25,680 bases of DNA from Bacilli bacterium (GTDB taxonomy: Bacteria > Bacillota_I > Bacilli_A > RF39 > UBA660), in NCBI GenBank assembly GCA_016297695.1, contig JAEDGC010000023.1:1-25680 (forward strand), in the 5' to 3' direction. A program made the translations under genes and the position numbers. The stretch's first letter is position 1; every line of letters starts with the position of its first letter. The notes below the pieces were generated by a model that did no database searches, was not told where the DNA came from, and was given only the letters and a program-made list of their open reading frames with translations. This document shows, piece by piece, positions 12,898 through 21,279 of this stretch.

Positions 12898-13431
12898 GTG
12901 TTAAGTAAAATAAAAGAATGTAATAAGTGTAGTTTATGTAATAATCAATTACCATTATTAGATAATTTAAAAAAATCACATATAATGTGGGTTGGCTTAT
13001 CAGCTAAAAAAGTAAACGACATAAATAAAGCAATACCATTAGAAAACAATACAAATAGTGGAAAAATTATAGAACAAATAGAGACAAAATTACCAGAATA
13101 TATATTCTATAAAACTAATTTAGTAAAATGTTTACCGCTAGATGAAAATAACAAATTAAGATATCCAAGTACATTAGAAATGAACAATTGCATAGATAAC
13201 TTAATTTATGAAATAGATGTGATTAATCCTATCATAATATTTTTATTAGGCAAAAAAACTTATAACTACGTATATAAATATTTCAAAGATAATAATCTAG
13301 ATACAAATAAATTATTTTATATAGAACATCCTTCCTATATTTATGTTTATAAGAAAAAATATATAGGTGATTATATTGATAAAGTTCTAGAAATAATAAA
13401 AAAAGTAATTGAAGAAAAACCTAAGAACTAA
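12898..13431 (+). CDS. uracil-DNA glycosylase superfamily protein (divergent, 177 aa)
   Basis: The protein resembles the iron-sulfur (family 4/5) uracil-DNA glycosylases that excise uracil from DNA. Cysteines occur where the cluster ligands of those families lie: CNKC near the N-terminus, KC in TNLVKCLP, and C in EMNNCIDNL, the last after the usual R-x-PS-x-xE. IIIFLLGKKTYN and HPSY match the later conserved segments. The usual first catalytic motif (GExPG) is replaced by VGLSAKKV, so activity on uracil is not assured. GTG at 12898 is chosen because TAGGTG lies six bases upstream; an in-frame GTG at 12889 overlaps that ribosome site. The 3' end forms part of the terminator at 13416-13449. Confidence 0.7.
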   Translation: MLSKIKECNKCSLCNNQLPLLDNLKKSHIMWVGLSAKKVNDINKAIPLENNTNSGKIIEQIETKLPEYIFYKTNLVKCLPLDENNKLRYPSTLEMNNCIDNLIYEIDVINPIIIFLLGKKTYNYVYKYFKDNNLDTNKLFYIEHPSYIYVYKKKYIGDYIDKVLEIIKKVIEEKPKN

Positions 13432-13449
13432 AAATTTTCTTAGGTTTTT
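13416..13449 (+). terminator. intrinsic terminator overlapping the 12898-13431 stop
   Basis: A perfect 12-bp stem AAAACCTAAGAA/TTCTTAGGTTTT with a 9-base loop includes the last codons and the stop. The T-rich end of the stem serves as the U tract. Confidence 0.85.
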
Positions 13450-13487
13450 AATTTATAAAAAAGCATATAATATTATAGGTTGATAAT

Positions 13488-14780
13488 ATGAAAAATAAAA
13501 CTTCAATAATTATTTTGACTTATAATAATTTAAAATATACTAAAAATTGTATTGATAGTATAAAAAAATACACTAAAGATAATACATATGAAATAATTAT
13601 AATAGATAATAATTCAATTGATGGAACAAGAAATTGGTTAAAAAAACAAAAAAACATAAAAATAATTTTAAATGATGATAATAAAGGATTTCCTATAGGG
13701 TGCAATCAAGGTATTGAAATAGCAGATAAAGAAAATGATATTTTACTTCTAAATAATGATACAATTGTAACTAAAAATTGGTTAGAAAATTTAAAAATAT
13801 GTTTGTACAGTGACAATAAAATTGGCGCAGTAGGATCTGTTTGTAATCAAAATGAAAATATGCAAGGTATTGATTTTACATATGATAATTTAGAAACAAT
13901 GCAAAAACTAGCAGAAATCAATAATAAGTCAGATTATAGTAAATGGGAAGAAAAAGTATTTTTAATAGGATTTTGTTTACTGATAAAAAGAGAAGTAATA
14001 GAAAAAATAAAAAAATTAGATATAAATTATACACCAGGATATATTGAAGACAATGACTTGTCATTAAGAATTATATCACTAGGATATAAGTTAATACTTT
14101 GTCATGATTCTTTTATTCATCACTATTTAGGAACATCTTTTCGAAAAGATTTGGATAAATTCTATCCAATTTTAAATAAAAATAGACAATATTTTGAAAG
14201 AAAATGGAAATTTAATACATTTTGTTTTGATGAAATAAAAAATTATTCATTACCATTAATTGAAAATCCCACAAAAATATTAGAAGTAGACTGTGGAATA
14301 GGAATTACTTTATTAAATTTAAAATATAAATATAAAAATCTTGTAATCGAAGGAGTACAAGAGGATAAAAATAAATATCTAATATGTAGTAAAATTTTTA
14401 AAACCTATCATAATTTAAGAGAAATAAAAAATCAAAAATATGATTATATATTAATTGGAAATTATTTGGAACAAGTTAATGAACCATCTAAATTTTTAGA
14501 AAAAATAAAAAAATATATGAAAGATGATGGTTTCATAATTGGAGAAATACATAATTTAAATTATATTACAACACTTAAAGAATTAGAAAATGGAATTTGG
14601 TATGAAAAACATAAAAATGAAAAAAATAATTTTACTATTCAGGATGTAGATAAATTATTATTTCAATGTAATTTCAAAAAAGATAATTCGATTTTATGGA
14701 AATATAATAATCTCGATGATTCAAACATTAATAATGATTCCAAGTATTTTTATTATTCATTTAGATATAAAAAAAATTAA
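13488..14780 (+). CDS. glycosyltransferase family 2 fused to a methyltransferase
   Basis: Residues 1 to about 215 form a GT-A glycosyltransferase of family 2, of the rhamnosyltransferase-like branch. It has the strand IIILTYNNL, the nucleotide-sugar acidic motif DNNSIDGT, NDDNKGFPIGCNQGI, LLLNNDT (the DxD-like site) and GYIEDNDLSLR. Residues about 255-420 form a class I SAM-dependent methyltransferase: ILEVDCGIGITLL for cofactor binding, YDYILIGNYLEQVNEP, then FIIGEIHNLNY. Such fusions usually add and modify a sugar on a cell-surface glycan or a protein. The start has TAGGTTGAT about six bases upstream. The gene stands alone between two terminators; no other glycan gene is adjacent. Confidence 0.85.
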   Translation: MKNKTSIIILTYNNLKYTKNCIDSIKKYTKDNTYEIIIIDNNSIDGTRNWLKKQKNIKIILNDDNKGFPIGCNQGIEIADKENDILLLNNDTIVTKNWLENLKICLYSDNKIGAVGSVCNQNENMQGIDFTYDNLETMQKLAEINNKSDYSKWEEKVFLIGFCLLIKREVIEKIKKLDINYTPGYIEDNDLSLRIISLGYKLILCHDSFIHHYLGTSFRKDLDKFYPILNKNRQYFERKWKFNTFCFDEIKNYSLPLIENPTKILEVDCGIGITLLNLKYKYKNLVIEGVQEDKNKYLICSKIFKTYHNLREIKNQKYDYILIGNYLEQVNEPSKFLEKIKKYMKDDGFIIGEIHNLNYITTLKELENGIWYEKHKNEKNNFTIQDVDKLLFQCNFKKDNSILWKYNNLDDSNINNDSKYFYYSFRYKKN

Positions 14781-14798
14781 ATCTTTAAAATTTAATTT
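14774..14798. terminator. weak bidirectional AT stem between convergent genes
   Basis: AAATTAAAT/ATTTAATTT is a perfect 9-bp but all-A/T stem between the stops of the convergent genes ending at 14780 and 14797. Its strength as a terminator is doubtful. Confidence 0.4.
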
Positions 14799-15324
14799 AA
14801 CGTTTATGAGAAATTGAAGAAGCAATTTTCTCTAAAAATCCTTTTTTTTCAAATGATGCTTTTTTTATCATTAAATCTTCATATTCTTTTTGTAAATCAT
14901 AAATTTGACTTAGTAACAACTCATTAGCTTCTAGTTTAGAAACTAAAATTTTAATAGAATTATAAAAATGTTGTAAATCTTTTGAATCAAATAAAGTATC
15001 GTCATTATTAATAGTATAACAACCTTCTTTTATTGAATTTATGATAATATCAATTAAATTTGATAAATATTCTTTATCTTGTTTATTCTTAATTCCTTGT
15101 GAATTTATTAATTTTTTCTTTTCTAATTTTATTTGCTCTAAAAAAATATCATTTTCCCTTTTTAAATTTATTATTAATTCTTCAAAAGTACCAGGTAATT
15201 TTATATGAGCATTATAACTATTATATGTACTCATATTTTTTAATTCATCTTTTTGTTGTTGAATTTCTTGTAATCTTAAAATAATATTTTGATATTCCAT
15301 ATTATCTAAATAGCTTGTTCTCAT
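14797..15324 (-). CDS. hypothetical coiled-coil protein (175 aa)
   Basis: I do not recognise this protein. It has two long helical, coiled-coil-like regions: residues about 10-32 (LRLQEIQQQKDELKN) and about 125-165 (ILVSKLEANELLLSQIYDLQ and after). They are joined by a middle segment rich in Asn, Ile and Lys. There is no signal peptide or membrane helix. A good ribosome site (AAGGAAG) lies upstream of the ATG at 15324. It is convergent with the glycosyltransferase gene and divergent from the pyrophosphatase gene. Confidence 0.7.
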   Translation of the reverse strand: MRTSYLDNMEYQNIILRLQEIQQQKDELKNMSTYNSYNAHIKLPGTFEELIINLKRENDIFLEQIKLEKKKLINSQGIKNKQDKEYLSNLIDIIINSIKEGCYTINNDDTLFDSKDLQHFYNSIKILVSKLEANELLLSQIYDLQKEYEDLMIKKASFEKKGFLEKIASSISHKR

Positions 15325-15393
15325 ATTAAAACTTCCTTTTTTTCGAATATTATATAATAATTAATTAAAAAAGTAATAAAAAATTTTAATTTA

Positions 15394-15423
15394 TTGTCAA
15401 ATTTAAGTAAAATATGATATATT
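15394..15423 (+). promoter_or_regulatory. promoter of the pyrophosphatase gene
   Basis: TTGTCA (15394-15399) and TATATT (15418-15423) are separated by 18 bases. They lie in the divergent gap about 85 bases before the start at 15509. Confidence 0.55.
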
Positions 15424-15508
15424 ATTTTAGGCAATTTTAAAAATTAAATAGAGGTATGGTTTTTTTATCAAAAATTATTTATAATAAGAATAATAGGACG
15501 TGAGTAGT

Positions 15509-17128
15509 ATGAAAGAGAAAATATATATTTTTGGACATAAAAATCCTGATACAGATTCAGTAACTAGTGCTATAGCACTTGCTAATTTAAAAAAAGAATT
15601 AGGTTATAACGCTGAAGCATATGTTTTAGGAGAAATTAATCTAGAAACAAAATATGTTTTAAATTATTTTAATTTTAAAATACCTAAATATTTAAATGAT
15701 GTTAAATTACAAATGAAAGATTTGAATTATCATAAGAATTATTTTATAAATAGACATGCTTCAATTTTAGAAGCATATACATATATGACAGATCATAATA
15801 TAACAGGTATTCCAGTAGTTGGAGATAATAATGAATTTTTAAGTTTAATTACTGCTAAAGTAGTTGCTAAATATTTAATTAATGGAGATTATAAAACATT
15901 AAAAACAAGCTATGATAATTTATTAAAAACATTAGATGCAGTTAAAATAACTAAATTTGATGAAGAGATTGAAGGAAATATAATAGCAGCTGCATATCGT
16001 AGTACTACTTTTATGGAACTAGTTAATTTAACTAGCAGTGATATTTTGATAGTAGGAGATAGGCATAGTATTATAGAAAATGCTGTTGAAAAAGGTGTAA
16101 AATTAATAATAATAGTTGGTGAATTAGATATTAAACCTCGTCATTTAGAAATAGCAAAACAAAATAAAGTAAATATCATTAAAACTAAATATGATACATT
16201 TACAACGGCAAAAAGAATTGGACTTGCATCATATATTGAAAATCTTATTACAGAAGATAGAATGTTTACTTTAGATCAAAATGATTATTTTGATGACTTC
16301 TTAATAACAAGTTCAAAATTAAAATATAATAACTATCCAATTATTGATAAAAATAATATTTGTAAAGGACTAATTAGAATTACAGATATTTCAGAAAAAA
16401 ATCGAAAAAAAGTTATTCTAGTTGATCATAACGAGACAGAACAAAGTGTTATTGGACTTGATGAAGCAGAAATATTAGAAGTTGTAGATCATCATAAAAT
16501 TGGAGATATTTCTACAAAAAATCCGATTAATTTTAGGAATATGTCAGTTGGTAGTACAAATACTATTGTTTATAAATTATATAAAGAAAATAATATTAAA
16601 ATACCTAAAAATATAGCGGGTATAATGTTATCAGGTATTTTATCAGATACCTTAGTCCTTACTAGTCCAACAACAACACAAACAGATAAAGAAGCAGTAA
16701 AAAATCTTGCTACAATTGCTGAAATAGATTATCAAAAATATGCTATGGATATGTTTAAAGCTGGAACTAGTTTAAAAGGTTTAACAAAAAATGAAATTGT
16801 AAATACTGACTTAAAAATATTTCATACTGATGATTATTCATTTGCTGTTGCGCAAATTTTAACGTTAGATTATGAAGATATTTTAAATGAAAAAGAATCA
16901 TATGTAGAAATTATAAAAGAAGTTCAAAAAATTAAAGAACTTGATTTTGTGATTTTATCTATAACAGATATTATTAAAAATGGTTCTTATATTCTATACA
17001 CAGATGAGGCTAAAAAATATTTAGAAGCAGCATTTAATATTGATAATTTAACTTTAGGATATTATATGGAAGGTGTAGTATCAAGAAAAAAACAAATAGT
17101 TCCTTATATAATGGATATTTTGAAATAA
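15509..17128 (+). CDS. manganese-dependent inorganic pyrophosphatase with CBS and DRTGG domains
   Basis: This is a family II (DHH) inorganic pyrophosphatase, splitting pyrophosphate to phosphate in the cytoplasm with Mn or Co. The N-terminus has the metal-binding GHKNPDTDSVTSAI. A CBS half follows (ILEAYTYMTDHNITGIPVV), then a DRTGG domain (residues about 155-250), a second CBS half (about 255-300), the DHH core (ILVDHNETEQS and EVVDHHKIGD) and the DHHA2 part ending SRKKQIVP. The length of 539 residues fits the regulated CBS type, which binds adenine nucleotides and in DRTGG-containing members also diadenosine polyphosphates. All key metal ligands are present. ATG 15509 is preferred to an in-frame GTG at 15500 because GGACGTG lies upstream of it. 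Likely a core chromosomal gene. Confidence 0.95.
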   Translation: MKEKIYIFGHKNPDTDSVTSAIALANLKKELGYNAEAYVLGEINLETKYVLNYFNFKIPKYLNDVKLQMKDLNYHKNYFINRHASILEAYTYMTDHNITGIPVVGDNNEFLSLITAKVVAKYLINGDYKTLKTSYDNLLKTLDAVKITKFDEEIEGNIIAAAYRSTTFMELVNLTSSDILIVGDRHSIIENAVEKGVKLIIIVGELDIKPRHLEIAKQNKVNIIKTKYDTFTTAKRIGLASYIENLITEDRMFTLDQNDYFDDFLITSSKLKYNNYPIIDKNNICKGLIRITDISEKNRKKVILVDHNETEQSVIGLDEAEILEVVDHHKIGDISTKNPINFRNMSVGSTNTIVYKLYKENNIKIPKNIAGIMLSGILSDTLVLTSPTTTQTDKEAVKNLATIAEIDYQKYAMDMFKAGTSLKGLTKNEIVNTDLKIFHTDDYSFAVAQILTLDYEDILNEKESYVEIIKEVQKIKELDFVILSITDIIKNGSYILYTDEAKKYLEAAFNIDNLTLGYYMEGVVSRKKQIVPYIMDILK

Positions 17129-17169
17129 TAAAAAACTAAATAGTGGTTATTCTATTAATAGGTGATACC

Positions 17170-17673
17170 ATGAGTTTAGTTTTTTTGTGTGTAAAAATTT
17201 TTTTTGCAAGAATCTTAGATGTTTCTATAGGGACAGTTAGAACAATGATTATGGTTAGGGGAAAAATGTATGTAACAGCAGCTTTAGCATTTATTGAAGT
17301 AATGATTTGGTTTATGGTAGCTCGAGAAGCTTTAGTAACAAACATGAATTCAATTTTCATTCCAATTTCATATTCTTTAGGATATGCTACTGGTACTTTT
17401 ATTGGAACTTATATAGCGAATAATTTTATTAGAAATATAATTGGAGTTGAAATTATTGTTACAAAAAATCAATTAGAATTGATAAAAGCGATTAAAAAAA
17501 GTGGCTTTGCTGTTTCTATTATTGATTTAAAAGGAAATAAAAATGGTTTTTTGTTATGTCAAATAAATTCTAAAAAAGAACAAAAATTAATAAATATAGT
17601 AAAAAAATACGACCCTAATGCATTTATCATTGTTAATAATACAAAATATGTTCAAAATGGTTTTATAAAATAA
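17170..17673 (+). CDS. UPF0316 family membrane protein (DUF5698/DUF2179)
   Basis: The first 110 residues contain three membrane helices of the DUF5698 type, including the conserved ARILDVSIGTVRTMIMVRG segment and YSLGYATGTFIGTYI. The last 60 residues form the cytoplasmic DUF2179 domain (GVEIIVTKN, GFAVSIIDLKG, FLLCQINSKKE). This is a conserved bacterial family of unknown function, about 170 residues long as here. ATG 17170 is chosen for TAGGTGAT just upstream. It follows the pyrophosphatase gene by 41 bases on the same strand, so co-transcription is likely. Confidence 0.9.
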   Translation: MSLVFLCVKIFFARILDVSIGTVRTMIMVRGKMYVTAALAFIEVMIWFMVAREALVTNMNSIFIPISYSLGYATGTFIGTYIANNFIRNIIGVEIIVTKNQLELIKAIKKSGFAVSIIDLKGNKNGFLLCQINSKKEQKLINIVKKYDPNAFIIVNNTKYVQNGFIK

Positions 17674-17674
17674 A

Positions 17675-17711
17675 AATCTTTATTCGATTGAATAAAGATT
17701 TATTTGTTTTT
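17675..17711. terminator. bidirectional terminator between 17170-17673 and mscL
   Basis: A perfect 11-bp stem AATCTTTATTC/GAATAAAGATT with a GATT loop has T-rich sequence on the plus side and AAAA on the other. It can serve both convergent genes. Confidence 0.75.
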
Positions 17712-18149
17712 TAATAGATCACGAATTTCTTCAAGTAAAATTACTTCAGCACTTTTAGTTTCTTTTTTTTCTTTTTCCTCTTCTTTTTTGCCAATACTCA
17801 TAATTTTATTAAATGTTTTTAAAACTAAGAATAATACAAAAGCATTAATTAAAAAATTAATAACAGCAGTTAAAAAATGCCCCCAGTTTAAATATTGATC
17901 ACCATAGATTTTAATTTTTCCAGCAATAGAAGCTCCACCAATACCATTAATTAATGGATTAATAAAATCATCAGTAAATGCAGTAATAATAGCACCAAAA
18001 GCGGCCCCAATAATTACACCTACAGCCATGTCAACAACATTACCACGCATTATAAATTTTTTAAATTCATTTAGAAAACTATTTCCTTTTGATGTAGCCA
18101 AAGAAGCTTTCTTTTTTAAATCCTCTTTAGAAAATTCAACTTTTTTCAT
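17700..18149 (-). CDS. mscL: large-conductance mechanosensitive channel MscL
   Basis: MscL forms a homopentameric pore that opens under membrane tension during osmotic downshock. The family signature is clear: FKKFIMRGNVVDMAVGVIIGAAFGAI with the first membrane helix, then FTDDFINPLI. The second helix (HFLTAVINFLINAFVLFLVLK) is followed by a charged linker and the C-terminal bundle EVILLEEIRDLLKNK. At 149 residues it is slightly longer than the usual 120-140, owing to a Lys/Ser-rich N-terminal extension of about 25 residues. The AGGAGGT seven bases upstream fixes the start, and a TATAAT stands about 25 bases before it. It is convergent with the UPF0316 gene. Confidence 0.97.
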   Translation of the reverse strand: MKKVEFSKEDLKKKASLATSKGNSFLNEFKKFIMRGNVVDMAVGVIIGAAFGAIITAFTDDFINPLINGIGGASIAGKIKIYGDQYLNWGHFLTAVINFLINAFVLFLVLKTFNKIMSIGKKEEEKEKKETKSAEVILLEEIRDLLKNK

Positions 18150-18227
18150 AAATACCTCCTAGAGACATTATATCATAAAAAAAGAATATATTTACGCATT
18201 TATACCAAAGGCAGTAAGATTATTTAA

Positions 18228-18263
18228 ATTAGAAATAAAAAGTATTAAAGATTATTTTAATAC
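18228..18263 (-). terminator. terminator of the minus-strand gene 18324-19367
   Basis: On the minus strand GTATTAAA/TTTAATAC (8 bp, 6-base loop; 18263-18242) is followed by TTTTTATTTC. It lies between mscL and the upstream hypothetical gene. Confidence 0.65.
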
Positions 18264-18323
18264 GAGTATTCAAATAATTTAATAAAATAATTCTTACGAA
18301 TAGAACTAAAAGTATTAAACTTC

Positions 18324-19367
18324 TTACTTTTTTAAAATTTTTTGATATCCAAAATCACTTAATGGTGTGCTTTTATTTTTTGAAATTAATAATTCATGTT
18401 CTTTATTAAAAACATCAATATAGGGTGCTAATTCACCGACACCTCCTAAATTTTTGATAGTTTCTAATAATATTGGATTTGCAAAATAATCAAAAGCATA
18501 AAGATTACCAATGCGATAGCCTAATGTTTTTAAATATTTTATGTATTGTTGTATTAAGTCTTTTTCTTGGTTATGCTTGTATCCAAAGTTACAAGTTGTA
18601 TCATTAAAATGAATTCCTACATATCCAATTTTAAAATTAATTACTTGAATGGGATTTATATTTAAATTCTCATAAAAATGAATCATATTTTTATTTTGCA
18701 CATTTAAAATATCATTATAGTTATTATCTGTTCTAAATGGTCTACCAAAATGACAACCTGTAGATTCGAACATAACTAAAAAATTACCTTGTTGCAAATA
18801 CTCTTCTAAAAAAGGTTTATTATATTCAAATAAATTTGGGATATAAGGATGATAAACAGTTTGAACTCCTTGACAAAATAATACGCTTTTATCCACATTT
18901 GATTCTACTATATTTGGAGTATTAAGATAATATGGAGATTTCATTTTTATTTTTTGTATACAATTTTTTAATATATTAATTTGGGTTTCAGAAGTGTAAT
19001 GAGTTGATTCTATATAATCAATTATATTGATTGCAGTATCACAATATTTTTCTGAATAATATTTTATACACCACTTGATTACATCAAATAAATTTCCTGG
19101 GCCTTCATTTATAGGATTTTGTTTTTCTATATTTCCTTCTAAAAAGAATTTTCCAGCTGGATAAGCAATACAGTAGGGTGAAATTGCCATAATGCTGTCA
19201 TTCTCAAAAACATGAGTTTTATCTTTGCAAATAGGGTTACATGAAAAAAAAGAACTAATATCATTAAGAAAAATCAAAACAATTTTATTATTTGAAAAGA
19301 ATTTATCCAAATTATCTATATTTTTTAAAAAATGTAATCTTTTATCTAATGTAAAAATGATATTCAT
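18324..19367 (-). CDS. hypothetical protein (347 aa)
   Basis: I do not recognise the family. The protein is cytoplasmic by appearance, with no signal or membrane helix, and has an alpha/beta character: it begins with a strand (NIIFTLDKR) and strands recur (KIVLIFLNDIS, GNFLVMFESTG, IQVINFKIGYVGIHF). It contains many Cys, His and Asn residues, with clusters such as STGCHFGRPFRTDNNYND and HFNDTTCNFGYKHNQ, which could bind a metal or substrate. The start at 19367 is chosen for AGGAGA nine bases upstream; a frame to 19403 would read through it. It has its own promoter at 19422-19394, divergent from the next gene. An enzyme is likely, but no reaction can be named. Confidence 0.7.
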   Translation of the reverse strand: MNIIFTLDKRLHFLKNIDNLDKFFSNNKIVLIFLNDISSFFSCNPICKDKTHVFENDSIMAISPYCIAYPAGKFFLEGNIEKQNPINEGPGNLFDVIKWCIKYYSEKYCDTAINIIDYIESTHYTSETQINILKNCIQKIKMKSPYYLNTPNIVESNVDKSVLFCQGVQTVYHPYIPNLFEYNKPFLEEYLQQGNFLVMFESTGCHFGRPFRTDNNYNDILNVQNKNMIHFYENLNINPIQVINFKIGYVGIHFNDTTCNFGYKHNQEKDLIQQYIKYLKTLGYRIGNLYAFDYFANPILLETIKNLGGVGELAPYIDVFNKEHELLISKNKSTPLSDFGYQKILKK

Positions 19368-19393
19368 AGTTAATTTTCTCCTAAATTGGCTAT

Positions 19394-19422
19394 ATAATAT
19401 CACAACTATATTATTTTTACAA
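19394..19422 (-). promoter_or_regulatory. promoter of 18324-19367
   Basis: On the minus strand TTGTAA (19422-19417) and TATTAT (19399-19394) are separated by 17 bases. The ribosome site AGGAGA follows about 20 bases later. Confidence 0.55.
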
Positions 19423-19517
19423 TGTTTCTAAATCTGCCTATAAAAATTAATTCAAATATATGACTTTCTAAAATAAAAAAAATGATGTATAATAAGTCCT
19501 AACTTTTAGGTGATCGT

Positions 19518-20672
19518 ATGAAATATAAAATTCAATATACAAAACCATATAATAACTTATTTAACACAGGGGTATATTTAATATTTGAAAAAGTAACAGT
19601 ATATATAAATTTTGAAAGAAAAATTGGAAGACTAGATATTACTATAAATAAAAATAATAAAGTAAGTCGAAAAAAAATTGATTTATCTGAAATATTCAAA
19701 AGTATAATAGATTTTATTAATACTAATCATGAATATATAGAATCAGGAAATGATTTTCCAACTGATATATTAAAATGTTTTAATGTCAAAAGTATTAAAA
19801 TTTCAGATTTGAAAATTGAAAAAAAAGATTTAGACATAATAAAAGATGCCTTTTCTAATTTAAAATTATATGAGTCAAAAAAATGTACATATTATAAAGA
19901 TTGTAATATTGGAATTTTAAAATGCGATATATATGATGAATTATCAGATATATACAGTTTTGATATGTTTGATGGTTTTAAAGGAAGATACTTAAAATTA
20001 AAAAACAGTAATATTAAAAGAATGAATAAAAATGTATTACATTTAGATAACCAAATTTTAATTTTAAGTAATATTAATATAGACTATGAATATTTTTTCT
20101 TAACTACTTGTGCTAATAAATTAAGAAAATTGTGTATTTATAAACATGCCCGTTATAAACAACTTAATGATTTAGATTTATTATTTATAAGTGGATTTTA
20201 TAATTTAGAATTATTAGAAATAGATGCAACTTTAACAAATTATAAACAAATAGAAAAGTTAGAAAAATTAAGAAAAATTAATAGGATTTATATATCATCA
20301 GACAATCCTTATAAGCGTTTAATGATTCAAAATAAATATCAAGAATTTTTTCATAAGTTATATGTTGATAGATTAGAAAGAGTAATTTGGGAAGATAAGA
20401 TTATGCATAATACAAATGAAGAAATTAAAAATGAACTTCTTAAAATATTTAAAATGAATAGTTTTGAAAAAAATCAAATATCTCGTCAAAAAGAAAAAGA
20501 ATATACTTTTTTTGAACAAATTCATGATTTAGATTTTGATTATACAAGGCAAGAAGAAGAGGATGTTTTAATAAATTCTAAACCTTTTTGCGATGGCGGA
20601 ATTGATTATTATGTAAAACGAAAAAAAATAATTTTAGATAAGTGGGGAAGTACTTACGGAAAAAGAAAATGA
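19518..20672 (+). CDS. hypothetical protein, possibly leucine-rich-repeat-like (384 aa)
   Basis: There is no recognised family. The N-terminal 150 residues are mixed and Lys/Ile-rich. From about residue 155 to 265 several strand-like segments recur at intervals of 20-30 residues (YLKLKNSNIKRM, LHLDNQILILSNI, LRKLCIYKHARY, LELLEIDATLTN, INRIYISSDNP), reminiscent of degenerate leucine-rich repeats. The C-terminal 120 residues are highly charged, with a Lys/Glu-rich helix followed by FEQIHDLDFDY and an acidic tract. No signal peptide is present. The ribosome site is TAGGTGAT, and TATAAT lies at about 19481-19486. It ends with TGA, which supports the standard code. Confidence 0.7.
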   Translation: MKYKIQYTKPYNNLFNTGVYLIFEKVTVYINFERKIGRLDITINKNNKVSRKKIDLSEIFKSIIDFINTNHEYIESGNDFPTDILKCFNVKSIKISDLKIEKKDLDIIKDAFSNLKLYESKKCTYYKDCNIGILKCDIYDELSDIYSFDMFDGFKGRYLKLKNSNIKRMNKNVLHLDNQILILSNINIDYEYFFLTTCANKLRKLCIYKHARYKQLNDLDLLFISGFYNLELLEIDATLTNYKQIEKLEKLRKINRIYISSDNPYKRLMIQNKYQEFFHKLYVDRLERVIWEDKIMHNTNEEIKNELLKIFKMNSFEKNQISRQKEKEYTFFEQIHDLDFDYTRQEEEDVLINSKPFCDGGIDYYVKRKKIILDKWGSTYGKRK

Positions 20673-20736
20673 TGATTTTTAATTCTTTTGTTTAAGTGAA
20701 TAATATAGTATAATTTATCTATAAGGAAGTGGTTGA

Positions 20737-21279
20737 ATGAAAAAAAAGCAAAAAGTAGATTTAGTTATTGCAAATTTGTTAATTTTATTAGGAGTAATAC
20801 TTACTATTTTACCAAAATTTAATGTTATTAAAATAAATATTACATTGTTTATAGTTATGATAATATATGCAACCCTAAATATGATTCAATATGCTTTAAC
20901 TAAAAAGAGTAATGATATGGAAGGACTGTTTACTAGTATTTTAAGTTATGTAATAGGAATATCTGGATTAACTTTCAATTTGTTTGATAATTTATTACAA
21001 ATGGTATTATTACTATTAGCATGGATTATTTTGATGTCATTAATAAAATTAAAAAAATGCGATTATTATAATGATAGTAATAACAAAATTTGGATATTGA
21101 AAGTAATATCTCTTGGATTATTTATTTTAACTGGAATAATTACATGTATTAATTTATATTATTCAGCTGATATTCAATTAATTATTTTAGGACTATTTTT
21201 CTATATTCATGGTATTTTAGAAATGTTAGATCCAATTACTATTTATTTAATGGAGAATAATAATGAAAACAGTAAATGA
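20737..21279 (+). CDS. small polytopic membrane protein (180 aa)
   Basis: The protein has about six hydrophobic segments separated by short loops. It begins with a basic KKKQK stretch and ends with a short polar tail. The repeated helix pairs and the motif LGLFFYIHGILEMLDP near the end resemble DUF308/HdeD-type membrane proteins, but I would not assign the family firmly. The ribosome site is AAGGAAGTGG. TATAAT at about 20709-20714 may be its promoter. Its last 17 bases overlap the start of the methyltransferase gene, so translation of the two is probably coupled. Confidence 0.75.
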   Translation: MKKKQKVDLVIANLLILLGVILTILPKFNVIKINITLFIVMIIYATLNMIQYALTKKSNDMEGLFTSILSYVIGISGLTFNLFDNLLQMVLLLLAWIILMSLIKLKKCDYYNDSNNKIWILKVISLGLFILTGIITCINLYYSADIQLIILGLFFYIHGILEMLDPITIYLMENNNENSK

